From Ascidiaceihabitans sp. (GTDB taxonomy: Bacteria > Pseudomonadota > Alphaproteobacteria > Rhodobacterales > Rhodobacteraceae), in the NCBI GenBank assembly GCA_029251465.1, contig JAQXDI010000001.1:1-64000 (forward strand): a DNA stretch of 64,000 bases. The letters run 5' to 3'. This document shows, piece after piece, positions 52,112 through 61,565 of this stretch. A program made the translations under genes and the position numbers. Position 1 is the stretch's first letter. Each line of letters begins with the position of its first letter. Under the pieces are notes generated by a model. It ran no database searches. It saw only the letters and a list, made by a program, of their open reading frames with translations, and was not told the origin of the DNA.

Positions 52112-52987
52112 ATGAGAAATTTGGACGTAACAACACTACGTTCGTTTGTGGCGGTGGCTGAATCGGGCGGCGTGACCCGCGCCGCCGGTTTTCTGCACCT
52201 GACCCAATCTGCGGTGTCGATGCAGATGAAGCGCCTAGAGGAACTGTTGGGTTTGCAATTGCTGGATCGCTCTGGTCGGACCATCGCGCTGACAGCATCG
52301 GGCGAGCAGTTGCTGGTGTATGCGCGCCGCATGGTTGCCCTGAATGATGAGGTGATCACCCGCTTGACCGACCAAGCCTTCGAGGGCGAAATCACCCTTG
52401 GTGTGCCCCATGACATTGTCTATCCGGCGATCCCGCGTGTGCTTAAACAATTCAATGCGGCGTTTCCCCGGGTCAAAGTGCAGCTGATTTCGTCCTACAC
52501 CCGCGCTTTGCTCGCGGATTTTGCCAAAGGCAAATGCGATTTGATCCTGACCACTGAAACTGGCCTGCAAACAGGGGGCGAGGCCTTGTGCACCAAACCG
52601 CTGTGCTGGATCGGTGCGCCCGGTGGATCTGCGTGGCGGCAACGTCCGCTAAAGCTCGCCTTTGGGCGGCAATGCACGTTCCGCCCCCGTGTGGTCGAAA
52701 GCCTGGACGAGGCGGGCATCCCGTGGGACGTTTTTGTCGAAACCGAAAGCGACCGCACAATCGAGGCGACTGTCAGCGCCGATCTGGCGGTCCACGCCAT
52801 GATCGAAGGAACAGAGCCGCCGCACTTGGACCGGATCGATCACAGTGGCGTTCTGCCTGATTTGCCGGTGCAACAAATTAACCTTTATGGGGCAGGTGGG
52901 GCCAAAGATATGGTGCATGATTCACTGGCGGATCTGCTGCGTAACACGTTTAGCGCGACCCAACCGGCGAAACTTCGCGCAGTGTGA
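52112..52987 (+). CDS. LysR-family transcriptional regulator
   Basis: 291 aa. The N-terminal winged helix-turn-helix, LRSFVAVAESGGVTRAAGFLHLTQSAVSMQMKRLEELLG, occupies residues 7-45, and an effector-binding domain follows from about residue 90. The effector is unknown. Members commonly regulate the divergent neighbour, here the DUF1127 gene. Confidence 0.92.
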   Translation: MRNLDVTTLRSFVAVAESGGVTRAAGFLHLTQSAVSMQMKRLEELLGLQLLDRSGRTIALTASGEQLLVYARRMVALNDEVITRLTDQAFEGEITLGVPHDIVYPAIPRVLKQFNAAFPRVKVQLISSYTRALLADFAKGKCDLILTTETGLQTGGEALCTKPLCWIGAPGGSAWRQRPLKLAFGRQCTFRPRVVESLDEAGIPWDVFVETESDRTIEATVSADLAVHAMIEGTEPPHLDRIDHSGVLPDLPVQQINLYGAGGAKDMVHDSLADLLRNTFSATQPAKLRAV

Positions 52988-53395
52988 TAGTCACAAAGAT
53001 GCAAGATTTTGTGTGTGTGATGCGGTGAAGCCCTAGAAAAGAGCCCAATAAATCAGCGTTTTGGCAGAGGTCTTGCCAAGACACCAACCGTGCGACGCGG
53101 ACTATCGGAGTGTTTGTTCACATTTAAATCTATTCTTTTCAGCGGCTTGAGAAGTTATTTCGACCTTTCAACGGTATGTTTACTGAATGTGAGGGGAAAA
53201 TTGAGATATTCCCATCTAATAGTAAGGTAGAAATCCGAATTTCTGCGCGGCCTTGAGGCTGTTGATATGGTGCTCGGTTTCAGTATCTTTGGTGTATAAG
53301 TTTGACGTGGCGATATTCCGCGTCAACCAAATCAGCCGCGCATTGTGCCTGTAATCAGGTGCGCTACGAGGCTTTCTATCGAGTAAGGGAAAACA
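52988..53395. other. AT-rich gene-free region before the XRE regulator
   Basis: No credible gene. Notable signals are the inverted repeat TTGGCA (53061-53066) with TGCCAA (53074-53079), and TTGACG facing CGTCAA about 13 bases apart roughly 90 bases before the XRE start. The base composition is lower in GC than the flanks, as expected for a promoter region of a self-regulated DNA-binding protein. An RNA gene cannot be ruled out. Confidence 0.45.
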
Positions 53396-53773
53396 ATGCC
53401 TCACGCAGTTGATGTTCATGTCGGCAAACGCATCAGGCAACGCCGTTGGCTTATTGGTATGACGCAGCAGACCTTGGCCGAAAGCGTTGGCATCAAATTC
53501 CAGCAAATTCAAAAATACGAAACCGGTGCAAACCGCGTGAGCGCATCGCGCCTTTGGGACATCGCCGAAGTGGTCGGCGTTCCTGTGTCTTTCTTCTTTG
53601 AGGGAATGGAAGCGGTCGACACTGAGGCAGAAGCATCGGGCGCAGCCTTGGCCCCAGCCGATATTCTGGGTGACAAAGAGGCGATGGAATTGGTGCGGTC
53701 CTACTACGCCATCCCCGAAGAACAACGCCGCCGACTGTTCGAACTGGCGCGCGTCCTCAGCGACGTCGCATAA
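53396..53773 (+). CDS. XRE-family helix-turn-helix regulator
   Basis: A 125-aa protein. HVGKRIRQRRWLIGMTQQTLAESVGIKFQQIQKYETG is a Cro/C1-type helix-turn-helix in residues 8-44, followed by the conserved ANRVSASRLWDIAEVVGVPV and a C-terminal helix LVRSYYAIPEEQRRRLFELA. This short form is common and conserved in alphaproteobacteria. The start ATG 53396 follows AAGGG. Confidence 0.9.
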   Translation: MPHAVDVHVGKRIRQRRWLIGMTQQTLAESVGIKFQQIQKYETGANRVSASRLWDIAEVVGVPVSFFFEGMEAVDTEAEASGAALAPADILGDKEAMELVRSYYAIPEEQRRRLFELARVLSDVA

Positions 53774-53828
53774 AACCGGCATCGCTTGAGATGTTGCAAT
53801 TGGGGGTGCAAACTGGCACCCCTTTTTC

Positions 53829-54641
53829 ATGTCAAATGAACCATTCAATCAAACTGATCTTGATCAACTAGAAGCTGTGGCACACGCGTTGGCGGATGCA
53901 GCACGCGATGCCATCCTTCCACATTTTCGCACAGCATCTCTGGGGACAGAAAACAAACTGGCCCATGGTTATGATCCTGTGACTGTTGCCGACCGCGCTG
54001 CGGAACAGGCAATGCGTGCTGTTCTTGCAAAAATGCGCCCCGACGATGCAATTCTAGGCGAAGAATTTGGCAAGCAAAGCGGCGCAACCGGCTTGACGTG
54101 GGTGTTGGATCCGATTGATGGGACGCGTGGTTTCGTCGCGGGCACCCCGACGTGGGGTGTGTTGATTGCCGTTGGCGATGATGCCGGTCCGCAGATTGGC
54201 ATCATTGATCAACCGTACATTGGCGAACGTTTCACCGGCACCCCCAAGGGCGCGTTTTTTGCAGGTCCGCATGCGCGCCACGCCATTCAAACGCGTGCGC
54301 CGCGCCCCTTGGCCGAAGCGATTGTGTTCACGACCTTCCCCGAAGTCGGCAGCCCGTCAGACCGCACAGCGTTCGAGGCCGTGGCCACCCAAGCACAACT
54401 GGTGCGCTACGGCATGGATTGCTACGCCTACGCGCTGTTGGCGGCAGGCCAAATTGATTTGGTGATCGAGGCCGGTTTGAACGCCTACGACATCCAAGGC
54501 CCGATTGGCGTGATCCAAGCGGCAGGGGGCATTGTCACCGATTGGTCGGGCATGCCTGCGCACAACGGCGGTCGCGCAATCGCAGCGGCAAACGCCGAAA
54601 TCCACGCCGCAGCCCTCGCAATCCTGAAAGACCACGCATGA
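53829..54641 (+). CDS. hisN: Inositol-monophosphatase-family phosphatase, HisN (histidinol-phosphatase) type
   Basis: 270 aa. Metal-site motifs are GEEF (77-80), DPIDGTRGF (94-102) and the closing YDIQGPIGVIQAAGGIVTDW. The opening ALADAARDAILPHFRTASLGTEN and DPVTVADRAAEQAMR are closest to the HisN branch, which dephosphorylates L-histidinol phosphate in histidine synthesis, though relatives use inositol or other sugar phosphates. Stop overlaps the next ATG (ATGA), so it is cotranslated with 8-oxoguanine deaminase. Confidence 0.82.
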   Translation: MSNEPFNQTDLDQLEAVAHALADAARDAILPHFRTASLGTENKLAHGYDPVTVADRAAEQAMRAVLAKMRPDDAILGEEFGKQSGATGLTWVLDPIDGTRGFVAGTPTWGVLIAVGDDAGPQIGIIDQPYIGERFTGTPKGAFFAGPHARHAIQTRAPRPLAEAIVFTTFPEVGSPSDRTAFEAVATQAQLVRYGMDCYAYALLAAGQIDLVIEAGLNAYDIQGPIGVIQAAGGIVTDWSGMPAHNGGRAIAAANAEIHAAALAILKDHA

Positions 54642-55978
54642 GCGAAACGCTCATTCAAAACGGCGACACGATCCTGACCATGGATGACGCACGGCGTGAA
54701 TTGAACGGCGCAGATGTGCTGATCCGTGACGGTGAAGTAGCCGAGGTCGGGCAGGGGCTAACGACAACGGGTGATGTGATCAATGCGCAGGGCTGTGTGG
54801 TGACGCCGGGCCTCGTGAACACGCACCACCATTTGTACCAATCGCTGACCCGCGCGGTGCCCGGCGGCCAGGACGCGCTGCTGTTTGGGTGGCTGCAAAC
54901 GCTCTACCCGATTTGGGCGAAATTCACACCTGACCACATGTTCACCTCTGCGCAGATCGGGCTGGCCGAACTGGCGCTGTCGGGCTGCACGCTCAGCTCG
55001 GACCACTTGTATCTGTACCCCAACGGGTCGCGGCTGGAGGACACGATCCATGCCGCCGCCGAACTGGGCATCCGGTTTCAGCCAACACGTGGCGCGATGA
55101 GCATTGGCGAAAGCGATGGTGGCCTGCCGCCCGATGCGCTGGTCGAAAATGAAGCGGCGATTTTGAACGACTGCATTCGTGTGATTGATGCCTTCCACGA
55201 CCCAAATCCCAATTCGATGTGCCGTGTTGGTGTCGCGCCATGTTCACCGTTTTCCGTCAGCACAGAACTGATGCGCGATGCAGCGATCCTTGCGCGTGAC
55301 AAAGGCGTGATGATGCACACGCATTTGGCCGAAAACGACGAAGACATCGCCTACAGTCTTGAGAAATTCGGCAAACGACCGGGGCAATACGCCCAAGATC
55401 TCGGCTGGGTTGGCCCGGACGTTTGGCACGCCCACTGCGTCAAGCTGAACGAGGCCGAAATCAAGCTGTTCGCAGAGACAAAAACCGGCGTGGCGCACTG
55501 CCCCTGTTCAAACTGCCGCCTTGGGTCGGGCATCGCGCCAGTGCGCAAAATGTACGACGCGCGGGTGCCGGTGGGCTTGGGCGTGGATGGATCAGCCAGC
55601 AACGACGCGGGCAATCTGATCGCTGAAGCCCGCCAAGCCATGCTGTTGCAACGGGTCAATCTGGGGGCCGACGCGATGAGCGCGCGCACGGCGCTAGAAA
55701 TCGCGACACGCGGCGGTGCAGATGTTTTGGGACGTCCTGAATGTGGACGCATCCAGACCGGCGCACGCGCAGACATCGCGATCTGGGACACAACGGGCAT
55801 CGAAAGCGCGGGCAGTTGGGACCCCGCTGCGCTGTTGTTGGCCGGTCCCACTCGGGTCAAAAATTTGTTGGTCGAAGGCCGCCAGATCGTGGCAGACGGG
55901 CACGTCACAACCCTGGACATGCCAAGCGTCATCGCGCGCCAAAACACATTGGCCTTAGGGCTAAGGGAGCATTTATGA
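54638..55978 (+). CDS. 8-oxoguanine deaminase (amidohydrolase)
   Basis: A 446-aa TIM-barrel zinc hydrolase that converts 8-oxoguanine to urate. Metal ligands are in GLVNTHHHLYQSLTRAVPGG, MHTHLAEND and DVWHAHCVKL, with the Asp in VGLGVDGSASNDAGN. SGCTLSSDHLYLYPNGSRLED is typical of this subgroup. Start at 54638 overlaps the hisN stop; its own stop overlaps the CAP gene start, giving a three-gene coupled unit. Confidence 0.88.
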   Translation: MSETLIQNGDTILTMDDARRELNGADVLIRDGEVAEVGQGLTTTGDVINAQGCVVTPGLVNTHHHLYQSLTRAVPGGQDALLFGWLQTLYPIWAKFTPDHMFTSAQIGLAELALSGCTLSSDHLYLYPNGSRLEDTIHAAAELGIRFQPTRGAMSIGESDGGLPPDALVENEAAILNDCIRVIDAFHDPNPNSMCRVGVAPCSPFSVSTELMRDAAILARDKGVMMHTHLAENDEDIAYSLEKFGKRPGQYAQDLGWVGPDVWHAHCVKLNEAEIKLFAETKTGVAHCPCSNCRLGSGIAPVRKMYDARVPVGLGVDGSASNDAGNLIAEARQAMLLQRVNLGADAMSARTALEIATRGGADVLGRPECGRIQTGARADIAIWDTTGIESAGSWDPAALLLAGPTRVKNLLVEGRQIVADGHVTTLDMPSVIARQNTLALGLREHL

Positions 55979-56397
55979 AAGCGGTTTTTGGTGCGATTAT
56001 TTTCGCGTCGGTGGCCAAGGCGGCAGTGGCCAATCCGGACGCGACGTCGATCATCAACGACTATCGCAGCGACAAAAGACGCGCGCCTTTGGTGTATTCG
56101 CAGGCCTTGGAAAAAGTGGCCCAAGATCACGCCAATGACATGGCAAACGAGGGTTACTTCAGCCACACAGGGGCCAACGGATCGTCAATTGGTGATCGGG
56201 TTAAATCGCAAAAATACCAGTGGTGTTTTGTTGCTGAAAACATTGCCAAAGGGCAAAAAGACCTTGGCCAAGTCATGGCCGGTTGGAAGTCATCCAAGGG
56301 GCATTACAAAAACAAGATGCACAAAAAGGCGCAGGAATTTGGCCTTGCGCGCGGTGATGGCAATGTTTGGGTGATGGTGTTGGCCGCGCCTTGTTAA
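55975..56397 (+). CDS. CAP-domain (SCP-like) secreted protein
   Basis: 140 aa. A short signal-like start, MKAVFGAIIFASVAKAAVA, is followed by a CAP domain: INDYRSDKRRAPLVYSQALE, AQDHANDMANEGYFSHTGANG with the His of the CAP cavity, and CFVAENIAKGQ. Bacterial CAP proteins are extracellular or periplasmic, with largely unknown roles. Unusual neighbours: translationally coupled to 8-oxoguanine deaminase and overlapping guaD by four bases at the 3' ends. Confidence 0.85.
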   Translation: MKAVFGAIIFASVAKAAVANPDATSIINDYRSDKRRAPLVYSQALEKVAQDHANDMANEGYFSHTGANGSSIGDRVKSQKYQWCFVAENIAKGQKDLGQVMAGWKSSKGHYKNKMHKKAQEFGLARGDGNVWVMVLAAPC

Positions 56398-57686
56398 TCG
56401 CGTCGCACGCCGGCCACCCAAACATCTGCAATCGCGCGGTCGTCACCCATCATGATCGTTGGAAAAATGGCTTCCCAAATGTCGTTCGCGCGTGTGCTGC
56501 GCTGGGCGATGGCGGGGGTCGAGCCAAGGTCGAGCACGCAAATATCTGCCTCTAATCCACCAGCCAAACTGCCAACTTTGTCTTGCAAATGCAGGCTGCG
56601 CGCCGATCCAGCGGTCGCGAGCCACAGCAGTTGGCTGGCATGCACGGCCTGCCCACGCAGTTGCGCAATTTCATAGGCTGCAGCCATCGTGCGCAGCATT
56701 GAAAACGATGATCCACCGCCTGTGTCTGTCGCCAGCCCCGCAGGGATTTCGCGCGTGACAACACCCGCCAGATCAAACAATCCGCTACCGATGAATGTGT
56801 TGGACGTCGGGCAATGCACCAGTGCTGCGCCAACCTCGCACAAGCGGTCAATCTCGCGGGTTTCCAGATGGATCGCGTGCCCGTAAACGCCGCGTGCGCC
56901 AAGCAGGCCAAAGGCTTCGTAGGTGTCCAGATAATCGCGGGCGGTCGGGAACAAGCCCTTGACCCACTCGATTTCATCGACCTGTTCGCTAAGATGCGTT
57001 TGCATCAAACAGTCAGGGTTTGCGGCCCAAAGCGCGCCCAATGCCTCGAGCTGTTCCGGCGTTGAGGTTGGCGAAAATCGCGGCGTAATCGCGTACACTG
57101 CGCGCCCTTTACCGTGCCAGCGTGATATCAAATCTGCGCTGTCGTCATGGGCGGACTGCGGCGTGTCACGCAAGCCATCGGGCGCATTGCGATCCATGCA
57201 GGTTTTACCAGCGACGATGCGTTGGCCCCGATCCGCGGCGGCGTCAAAAATTGCATCGACGGAGGCGGGGTGGATCGTGGCGTAGGAACACACGGTTGTG
57301 GTGCCGCAGGCCAGCGTCAAATCAAGGTACCGCCCCGCAACGTCACGCGCATAGTCGGGATCGCCAAACCGCATTTCCTCCGGGAATGTGTAGGTGTTCA
57401 GCCAGTCAATCAGCCGCTTGCCCCAGCTCGCGATGATGCCGGTTTGCGGATAGTGCACGTGGGCGTCGACAAAGCCGGGCATGATCAGTTTGTCGCCGTA
57501 TTCGACGACTTTTGCGGATGGATTGGCGCGGCGCATGGCATCCGCGTTCCCGACTTCGGCAATCCGGTCACCACGCAGCAAAACGCCACCCGCAGAATCA
57601 ACACGAACAGCCTCGGACCAGGGAACGGCAAAAGGGTTTGCGGCGTACGTCAGCACATGGCCGCACAAAAGGGTCAAATCAGTCAT
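56394..57686 (-). CDS. guaD: Guanine deaminase
   Basis: A 430-aa amidohydrolase converting guanine to xanthine. Zinc ligands are in MPGFVDAHVHYPQTG, LMQTHLSEQ and VYGHAIHLE, with the catalytic Asp in ATDTGGGSSFSML; CPTSNTFIGSG is diagnostic of GuaD. It runs towards the 8-oxoguanine deaminase cluster, so two purine deaminases lie tail to tail around the CAP gene. Confidence 0.93.
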   Translation of the reverse strand: MTDLTLLCGHVLTYAANPFAVPWSEAVRVDSAGGVLLRGDRIAEVGNADAMRRANPSAKVVEYGDKLIMPGFVDAHVHYPQTGIIASWGKRLIDWLNTYTFPEEMRFGDPDYARDVAGRYLDLTLACGTTTVCSYATIHPASVDAIFDAAADRGQRIVAGKTCMDRNAPDGLRDTPQSAHDDSADLISRWHGKGRAVYAITPRFSPTSTPEQLEALGALWAANPDCLMQTHLSEQVDEIEWVKGLFPTARDYLDTYEAFGLLGARGVYGHAIHLETREIDRLCEVGAALVHCPTSNTFIGSGLFDLAGVVTREIPAGLATDTGGGSSFSMLRTMAAAYEIAQLRGQAVHASQLLWLATAGSARSLHLQDKVGSLAGGLEADICVLDLGSTPAIAQRSTRANDIWEAIFPTIMMGDDRAIADVWVAGVRRD

Positions 57687-57779
57687 GCACCAACCCTATT
57701 GCCCCCGCGCACCGCCGTAAATCGCAATTGCGCACGCCGATTGCACGCGACGCCATTGTCAGTTGCACAGCCGCCACCT

Positions 57780-59186
57780 ATGGTCCGCCTCATCATGCAA
57801 GAGATCGAAAATCCTCCCCAAGACGCGCGCGACGACGACGCTTATGTGCTGGACCGCAAGGACATCAGCGCAATCCTCTATGCCGTTGATATTGATGACA
57901 AGGCCAAGCTGTCCGAGCTGATGGACCCGCTGCATGCCGCTGACATCGCCGACCTTTTGGAGCAGATCAGCAGCTTTGAACGCGCACGCCTGATCCGTCT
58001 TTATGACCGTGAATTTGACGGTGACATTCTGTCGGAACTGGATGAAAGCATTCGCGAAGAGGTCTTGGGCGTTCTGACGCCACAAGTGCTGGCCGAAGCG
58101 GTGCGTGATCTGGACAGCGATGACGTTGTGGATCTGGTCGAGGATCTGGGCTCAACGCAACAAGACGCCATTCTTGAGGTGCTCGAAGACAGCGACCGCG
58201 CGGCTGTTGAACAAGCCCTCAGCTATCCTGAATTCTCCGCTGGTCGTTTGATGCAGCGCGAAGTTGTGATGGCCCCGGAACACTGGAATGTGGGCGATGC
58301 GATTGATCATCTGCGTTCGGCTCCGCTAGATGATTCGCCGGATCAGTTTTACCACATCGTTCTGGTCGATCCGCGGCTGCACCCGATTGGCAATGTGACG
58401 CTGGGCAAGCTGATGCGCTCGCCCCGCGCTGTGATGCTGACCGACATTATGGAAGATGTGTTTCAGGTCATTCCGGTCGATCAGGACGAAGGCGACGTGG
58501 CCTATGCGTTCAACCAATACCACCTGATTTCCGCCCCTGTTGTTGACGGCGAAGGCCGCTTGATCGGCTTGATCACGATCGATGACGCCATGGCAGTTCT
58601 GGACGAAGAACACGAAGAAGACATCATGCGTCTTGCCGGTGTCGGCGAGGGGTCACTGTCGGACCGCGTGATTGACACGACCAAGCGGCGGATGCCGTGG
58701 TTGGCCGTGAACCTAGTGACGTCGATTGCGGCGTCCATGGTGATTGCGCAATTCGAAATGGCGATCACCCAGATTGTAGCGCTGGCCGTGCTGATGCCGA
58801 TAGTCGCGTCCATGGGCGGCAACGCGGGCACGCAATCGCTGACGGTGGCCGTGCGCGCCATCGCGACCAAAGATTTGACCGGCGCAAACGTCTGGCGCGT
58901 GATCCGCCGCGAAGTGCTGGTGGGGTTGGTGAACGGCCTGATCTTTGCCGTGGTGATGGGCATCGTCGGGATCGTTTGGTTCGGCTCGCCTGCGCTGGGA
59001 TACGTGATCGCCGCGGCGATGGTCGTGAACATGGTTGTCGCGGGTTTTGCCGGCACCGTTATTCCGGTTGTTTTAGAGCGGGTTGGCGTTGATCCTGCCC
59101 TTGCTTCGGGTGCGTTTGTGACAACGGTGACTGACATTGTCGGCTTTTTCGCGTTTCTTGGCCTCGCGGCGATGGTGCTGCTATGA
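57780..59186 (+). CDS. mgtE: Magnesium transporter MgtE
   Basis: 468 aa. An N-terminal superhelical domain (LHAADIADLLEQISSFERAR; DDVVDLVEDLGSTQQDAILE) is followed by two CBS domains (MQREVVMAPEHWNVGDAIDH; DVFQVIPVDQDEGDVAYAFN) and five membrane helices with LMPIVASMGGNAGTQSLTVAVRAI, the MgtE pore signature. It is a magnesium-gated channel for Mg uptake. ATG 57780 is used; a second at 57795 is possible, and the open frame extending to 57147 overlaps guaD and is rejected. Confidence 0.92.
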   Translation: MVRLIMQEIENPPQDARDDDAYVLDRKDISAILYAVDIDDKAKLSELMDPLHAADIADLLEQISSFERARLIRLYDREFDGDILSELDESIREEVLGVLTPQVLAEAVRDLDSDDVVDLVEDLGSTQQDAILEVLEDSDRAAVEQALSYPEFSAGRLMQREVVMAPEHWNVGDAIDHLRSAPLDDSPDQFYHIVLVDPRLHPIGNVTLGKLMRSPRAVMLTDIMEDVFQVIPVDQDEGDVAYAFNQYHLISAPVVDGEGRLIGLITIDDAMAVLDEEHEEDIMRLAGVGEGSLSDRVIDTTKRRMPWLAVNLVTSIAASMVIAQFEMAITQIVALAVLMPIVASMGGNAGTQSLTVAVRAIATKDLTGANVWRVIRREVLVGLVNGLIFAVVMGIVGIVWFGSPALGYVIAAAMVVNMVVAGFAGTVIPVVLERVGVDPALASGAFVTTVTDIVGFFAFLGLAAMVLL

Positions 59187-59740
59187 GTGATCTAACGGCA
59201 ATCAAAGCGCAGGCGCGCAAAGACGGTTTTGCCCGCCGCAAGCTGGCGTTTGATGCGCGATTTGGCGGTGCAGCAGGACATTTATCAGCGCTTTTGGCGG
59301 GATATCGGGGGGTGCCCCTGTCCGGCTATATGCCAATCAGAACCGAAATTAACCCATTGGCCGCCATGGCCGAAGCCAGCGCATACGGTCCTGTCGGGGT
59401 CCCTGTGATCACCGGAGCCGGGCAACCATTGCTGTTTTCGCGCTGGGAACCAGACGCTGACATGATCGCAGGCCAATTCGGTGCACAAATCCCTGCGGTG
59501 AATGACTTTTTTGAACCTGAAATCGTGATCGTGCCGCTGGTGGCATTTGATCGAAATGGTGGACGGCTGGGGTATGGCGGTGGGTTTTACGACCGCACTC
59601 TTGACGGGTTGCGGGCAAAACGCGCGACCTTGGCGATTGGCTTTGCCTTTGCCGCGCAACAAGCGGACGGTTTGCCGCTTGAGGCGACAGATCAACCGCT
59701 GGATATGATCGTGACCGAAGCTGGTGTCATATCTGTCTGA
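59183..59740 (+). CDS. 5-formyltetrahydrofolate cyclo-ligase
   Basis: A 185-aa enzyme turning 5-formyl-THF into 5,10-methenyl-THF with ATP. The N-terminal KAQARKDGFARRKLAFDARF gives the Lys/Arg phosphate contacts, and PLVAFDRNGGRLGYGGGFYDRTL is the nucleotide-binding signature. ATGA overlap with mgtE. In many bacteria 6S RNA lies before this gene, but here there is no room for it. Confidence 0.92.
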   Translation: MSDLTAIKAQARKDGFARRKLAFDARFGGAAGHLSALLAGYRGVPLSGYMPIRTEINPLAAMAEASAYGPVGVPVITGAGQPLLFSRWEPDADMIAGQFGAQIPAVNDFFEPEIVIVPLVAFDRNGGRLGYGGGFYDRTLDGLRAKRATLAIGFAFAAQQADGLPLEATDQPLDMIVTEAGVISV

Positions 59741-59789
59741 GCAAAAGAGACACTTGCAGTGATACGGGCAGCGCCGTAAGCGTTTGAGC

Positions 59790-60602
59790 ATGAAGATTTT
59801 GTTTCTCGGAGACGTGATGGGCCGCGCGGGGCGTCGGGCAATCACGGAAAATTTGCCACGATTGCGCGAGGCGTGGAAACTGGATTTTGTCGTAGTGAAC
59901 GGCGAAAATGCGACCGGCGGCATGGGGCTGTCTGGCGCGCATGCCAAACTGCTGCTCGAGGCTGGTGCCGATTGCGTCACGCTGGGCGATCACGCGTTTG
60001 ATCAAAAAGACATGCTGCAATTTATTGAGCAAGAACCGCGTGTTATCCGCCCTTTGAATTTCTCCAAAGCGTCACCCGGCAAAGGGTCACGCTTGTTCAC
60101 CACACCAACCGGACGCAAGGTTCTGGTGATGCAGGCCTTGGGTCAAGTGTTCATGAAGCGCCCGTTTGATGACCCGTTTTCAGCTGTCGAACCTGTGTTC
60201 AAAACCCATCCGTTGGGTGGTCAAGCGGATGCGATCATTGTCGATTTCCACTGCGAGGCGACCTCGGAAAAAATGGCGATGGGCCATTGGTGTGACGGGC
60301 GCGCCAGTCTTGTTGTCGGCACGCACACCCACGTGCCCACGGCCGATGCGATGATTTTGCCGGGCGGCACAGCCCATCTTAGCGACGCGGGCATGTGCGG
60401 TGATTACAATTCGGTCATCGGCATGGAAAAACACGAACCCTTGCGCCGGTTCATCACAGGCATGCCAAAAGAGCGGTTCACACCCGCGAATGGCGAGGCA
60501 ACATTGTCCGGCGTTTACATCGAAACCGATGACAAAACCGGCAAGGCCACCCGCATCGAAATGGTACGCCAAGGCGGACGCTTGTCACAGGCAGGGCCGT
60601 GA
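59790..60602 (+). CDS. YmdB-like metallophosphodiesterase (TIGR00282 family)
   Basis: A 270-aa dinuclear-metal phosphodiesterase. MKILFLGDVMGRAGRRAI, VVNGENATGGMG, LGDHAFDQKD, IVDFHCEATSEK and VVGTHTHVPTAD supply the Asp, Glu, Asn and His ligands. Bacillus YmdB hydrolyses 2',3'-cyclic nucleotides; the role here is inferred. A TTG two codons upstream is an alternative start. Confidence 0.9.
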   Translation: MKILFLGDVMGRAGRRAITENLPRLREAWKLDFVVVNGENATGGMGLSGAHAKLLLEAGADCVTLGDHAFDQKDMLQFIEQEPRVIRPLNFSKASPGKGSRLFTTPTGRKVLVMQALGQVFMKRPFDDPFSAVEPVFKTHPLGGQADAIIVDFHCEATSEKMAMGHWCDGRASLVVGTHTHVPTADAMILPGGTAHLSDAGMCGDYNSVIGMEKHEPLRRFITGMPKERFTPANGEATLSGVYIETDDKTGKATRIEMVRQGGRLSQAGP

Positions 60603-61498
60603 ACCGGACGCTCAGCCAGCGACAAATCATTGCATACAGCGCGTTTCTTATCCTGCTTGGGGCTGGCTGGGCCTTTACCCAACCGATGTCGAAAATCGCG
60701 GTCAGCGAAGGCTACAAGCACTTTGGGCTGATTTTCTGGCAATTTGTGATCGGAGCGGTCGTCATGGCCGTGGTGTCGATGATCCGCAGGCGTGGTCTGC
60801 CGATGGGGCAAAACCATCTGCGTCTGTATCTTATCATCGCCGTGATCGGAACGCTGCTGCCCAATTCGGCAAGCTATCAGGCCGCGGTGCATTTGCCGGC
60901 TGGCGTACTGTCAATCCTGCTCTCGCTGGTTCCGATTTTTGCGTTCCCGATTGCGCTGGCGCTTGGAAATGACCGGTTTGAATGGCGCAGGTTTGGCGGT
61001 CTGGTTGTCGGGTTCATCGGCGTTTTGCTGATTGTTTTGCCCGGGGCCAGCCTTGCGGGATCGCCGTCGGGTTTTTGGGTGCTGATCGGGCTAATTGCAG
61101 GTTTGTTTTATGCATTCGAGGGCAACTACGTCGCAAAATGGGGCACGGCAGGATTAGACCCGATTCAGGTTTTGTGGGGGGCATCACTGGTCGGGGTCAT
61201 CATAAGTCTGCCACTCGCAGTCCTGTCAGGCCAATGGATCAACCCGCTACCACCCTACAGCGCGCCGGATTATGCGCTGATCGCCAGCTCGGTCATCCAC
61301 GTTTTAGTCTACAGCGGCTACGTTTGGTTGGTCGGTCGCGCCGGACCCGTGTTCGCGGTACAAGTCAGCTATCTGGTTACAATCTTTGGCGTTTTTTGGG
61401 CGCGCGTCCTGCTTGGCGAAAGCTATGCCCCGCAAATCTGGATCGCGTTATGCGTGATGTTGGCAGGCATGTATCTGGTCCAACCCAAACGCACCTAA
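60599..61498 (+). CDS. EamA/DMT-superfamily transporter
   Basis: A 299-aa membrane protein with ten hydrophobic helices in two EamA repeats. The first begins IIAYSAFLILLGAGWAFTQP, the second GFWVLIGLIAGLFYAFEGNY. Such proteins usually export amino acids or other metabolites. The start is GTG at 60599, overlapping the TGA of the phosphodiesterase gene (GTGA), so the two are coupled. Confidence 0.88.
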   Translation: MNRTLSQRQIIAYSAFLILLGAGWAFTQPMSKIAVSEGYKHFGLIFWQFVIGAVVMAVVSMIRRRGLPMGQNHLRLYLIIAVIGTLLPNSASYQAAVHLPAGVLSILLSLVPIFAFPIALALGNDRFEWRRFGGLVVGFIGVLLIVLPGASLAGSPSGFWVLIGLIAGLFYAFEGNYVAKWGTAGLDPIQVLWGASLVGVIISLPLAVLSGQWINPLPPYSAPDYALIASSVIHVLVYSGYVWLVGRAGPVFAVQVSYLVTIFGVFWARVLLGESYAPQIWIALCVMLAGMYLVQPKRT

Positions 61499-61565
61499 GG
61501 CTGTTGCAGGCTGCACCACTTTCAACGACACTGGGCCTCAACGATCTTGTTTCAAGGACACGCTG

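Noticed and set aside
53216-53848. 210-codon minus-strand frame across the XRE gene and its leader
   Set aside because: It covers the XRE gene in antisense, has no ribosome binding site and no family resemblance.
57147-57779. Upstream extension of mgtE by 211 codons
   Set aside because: It is antisense to guaD and not MgtE-like; the family start lies at 57780 or 57795.
59100-59190. 6S RNA expected before the 5-formyl-THF cyclo-ligase gene
   Set aside because: mgtE overlaps the cyclo-ligase start by four bases, leaving no room; the 49-base gap after it is also too short.
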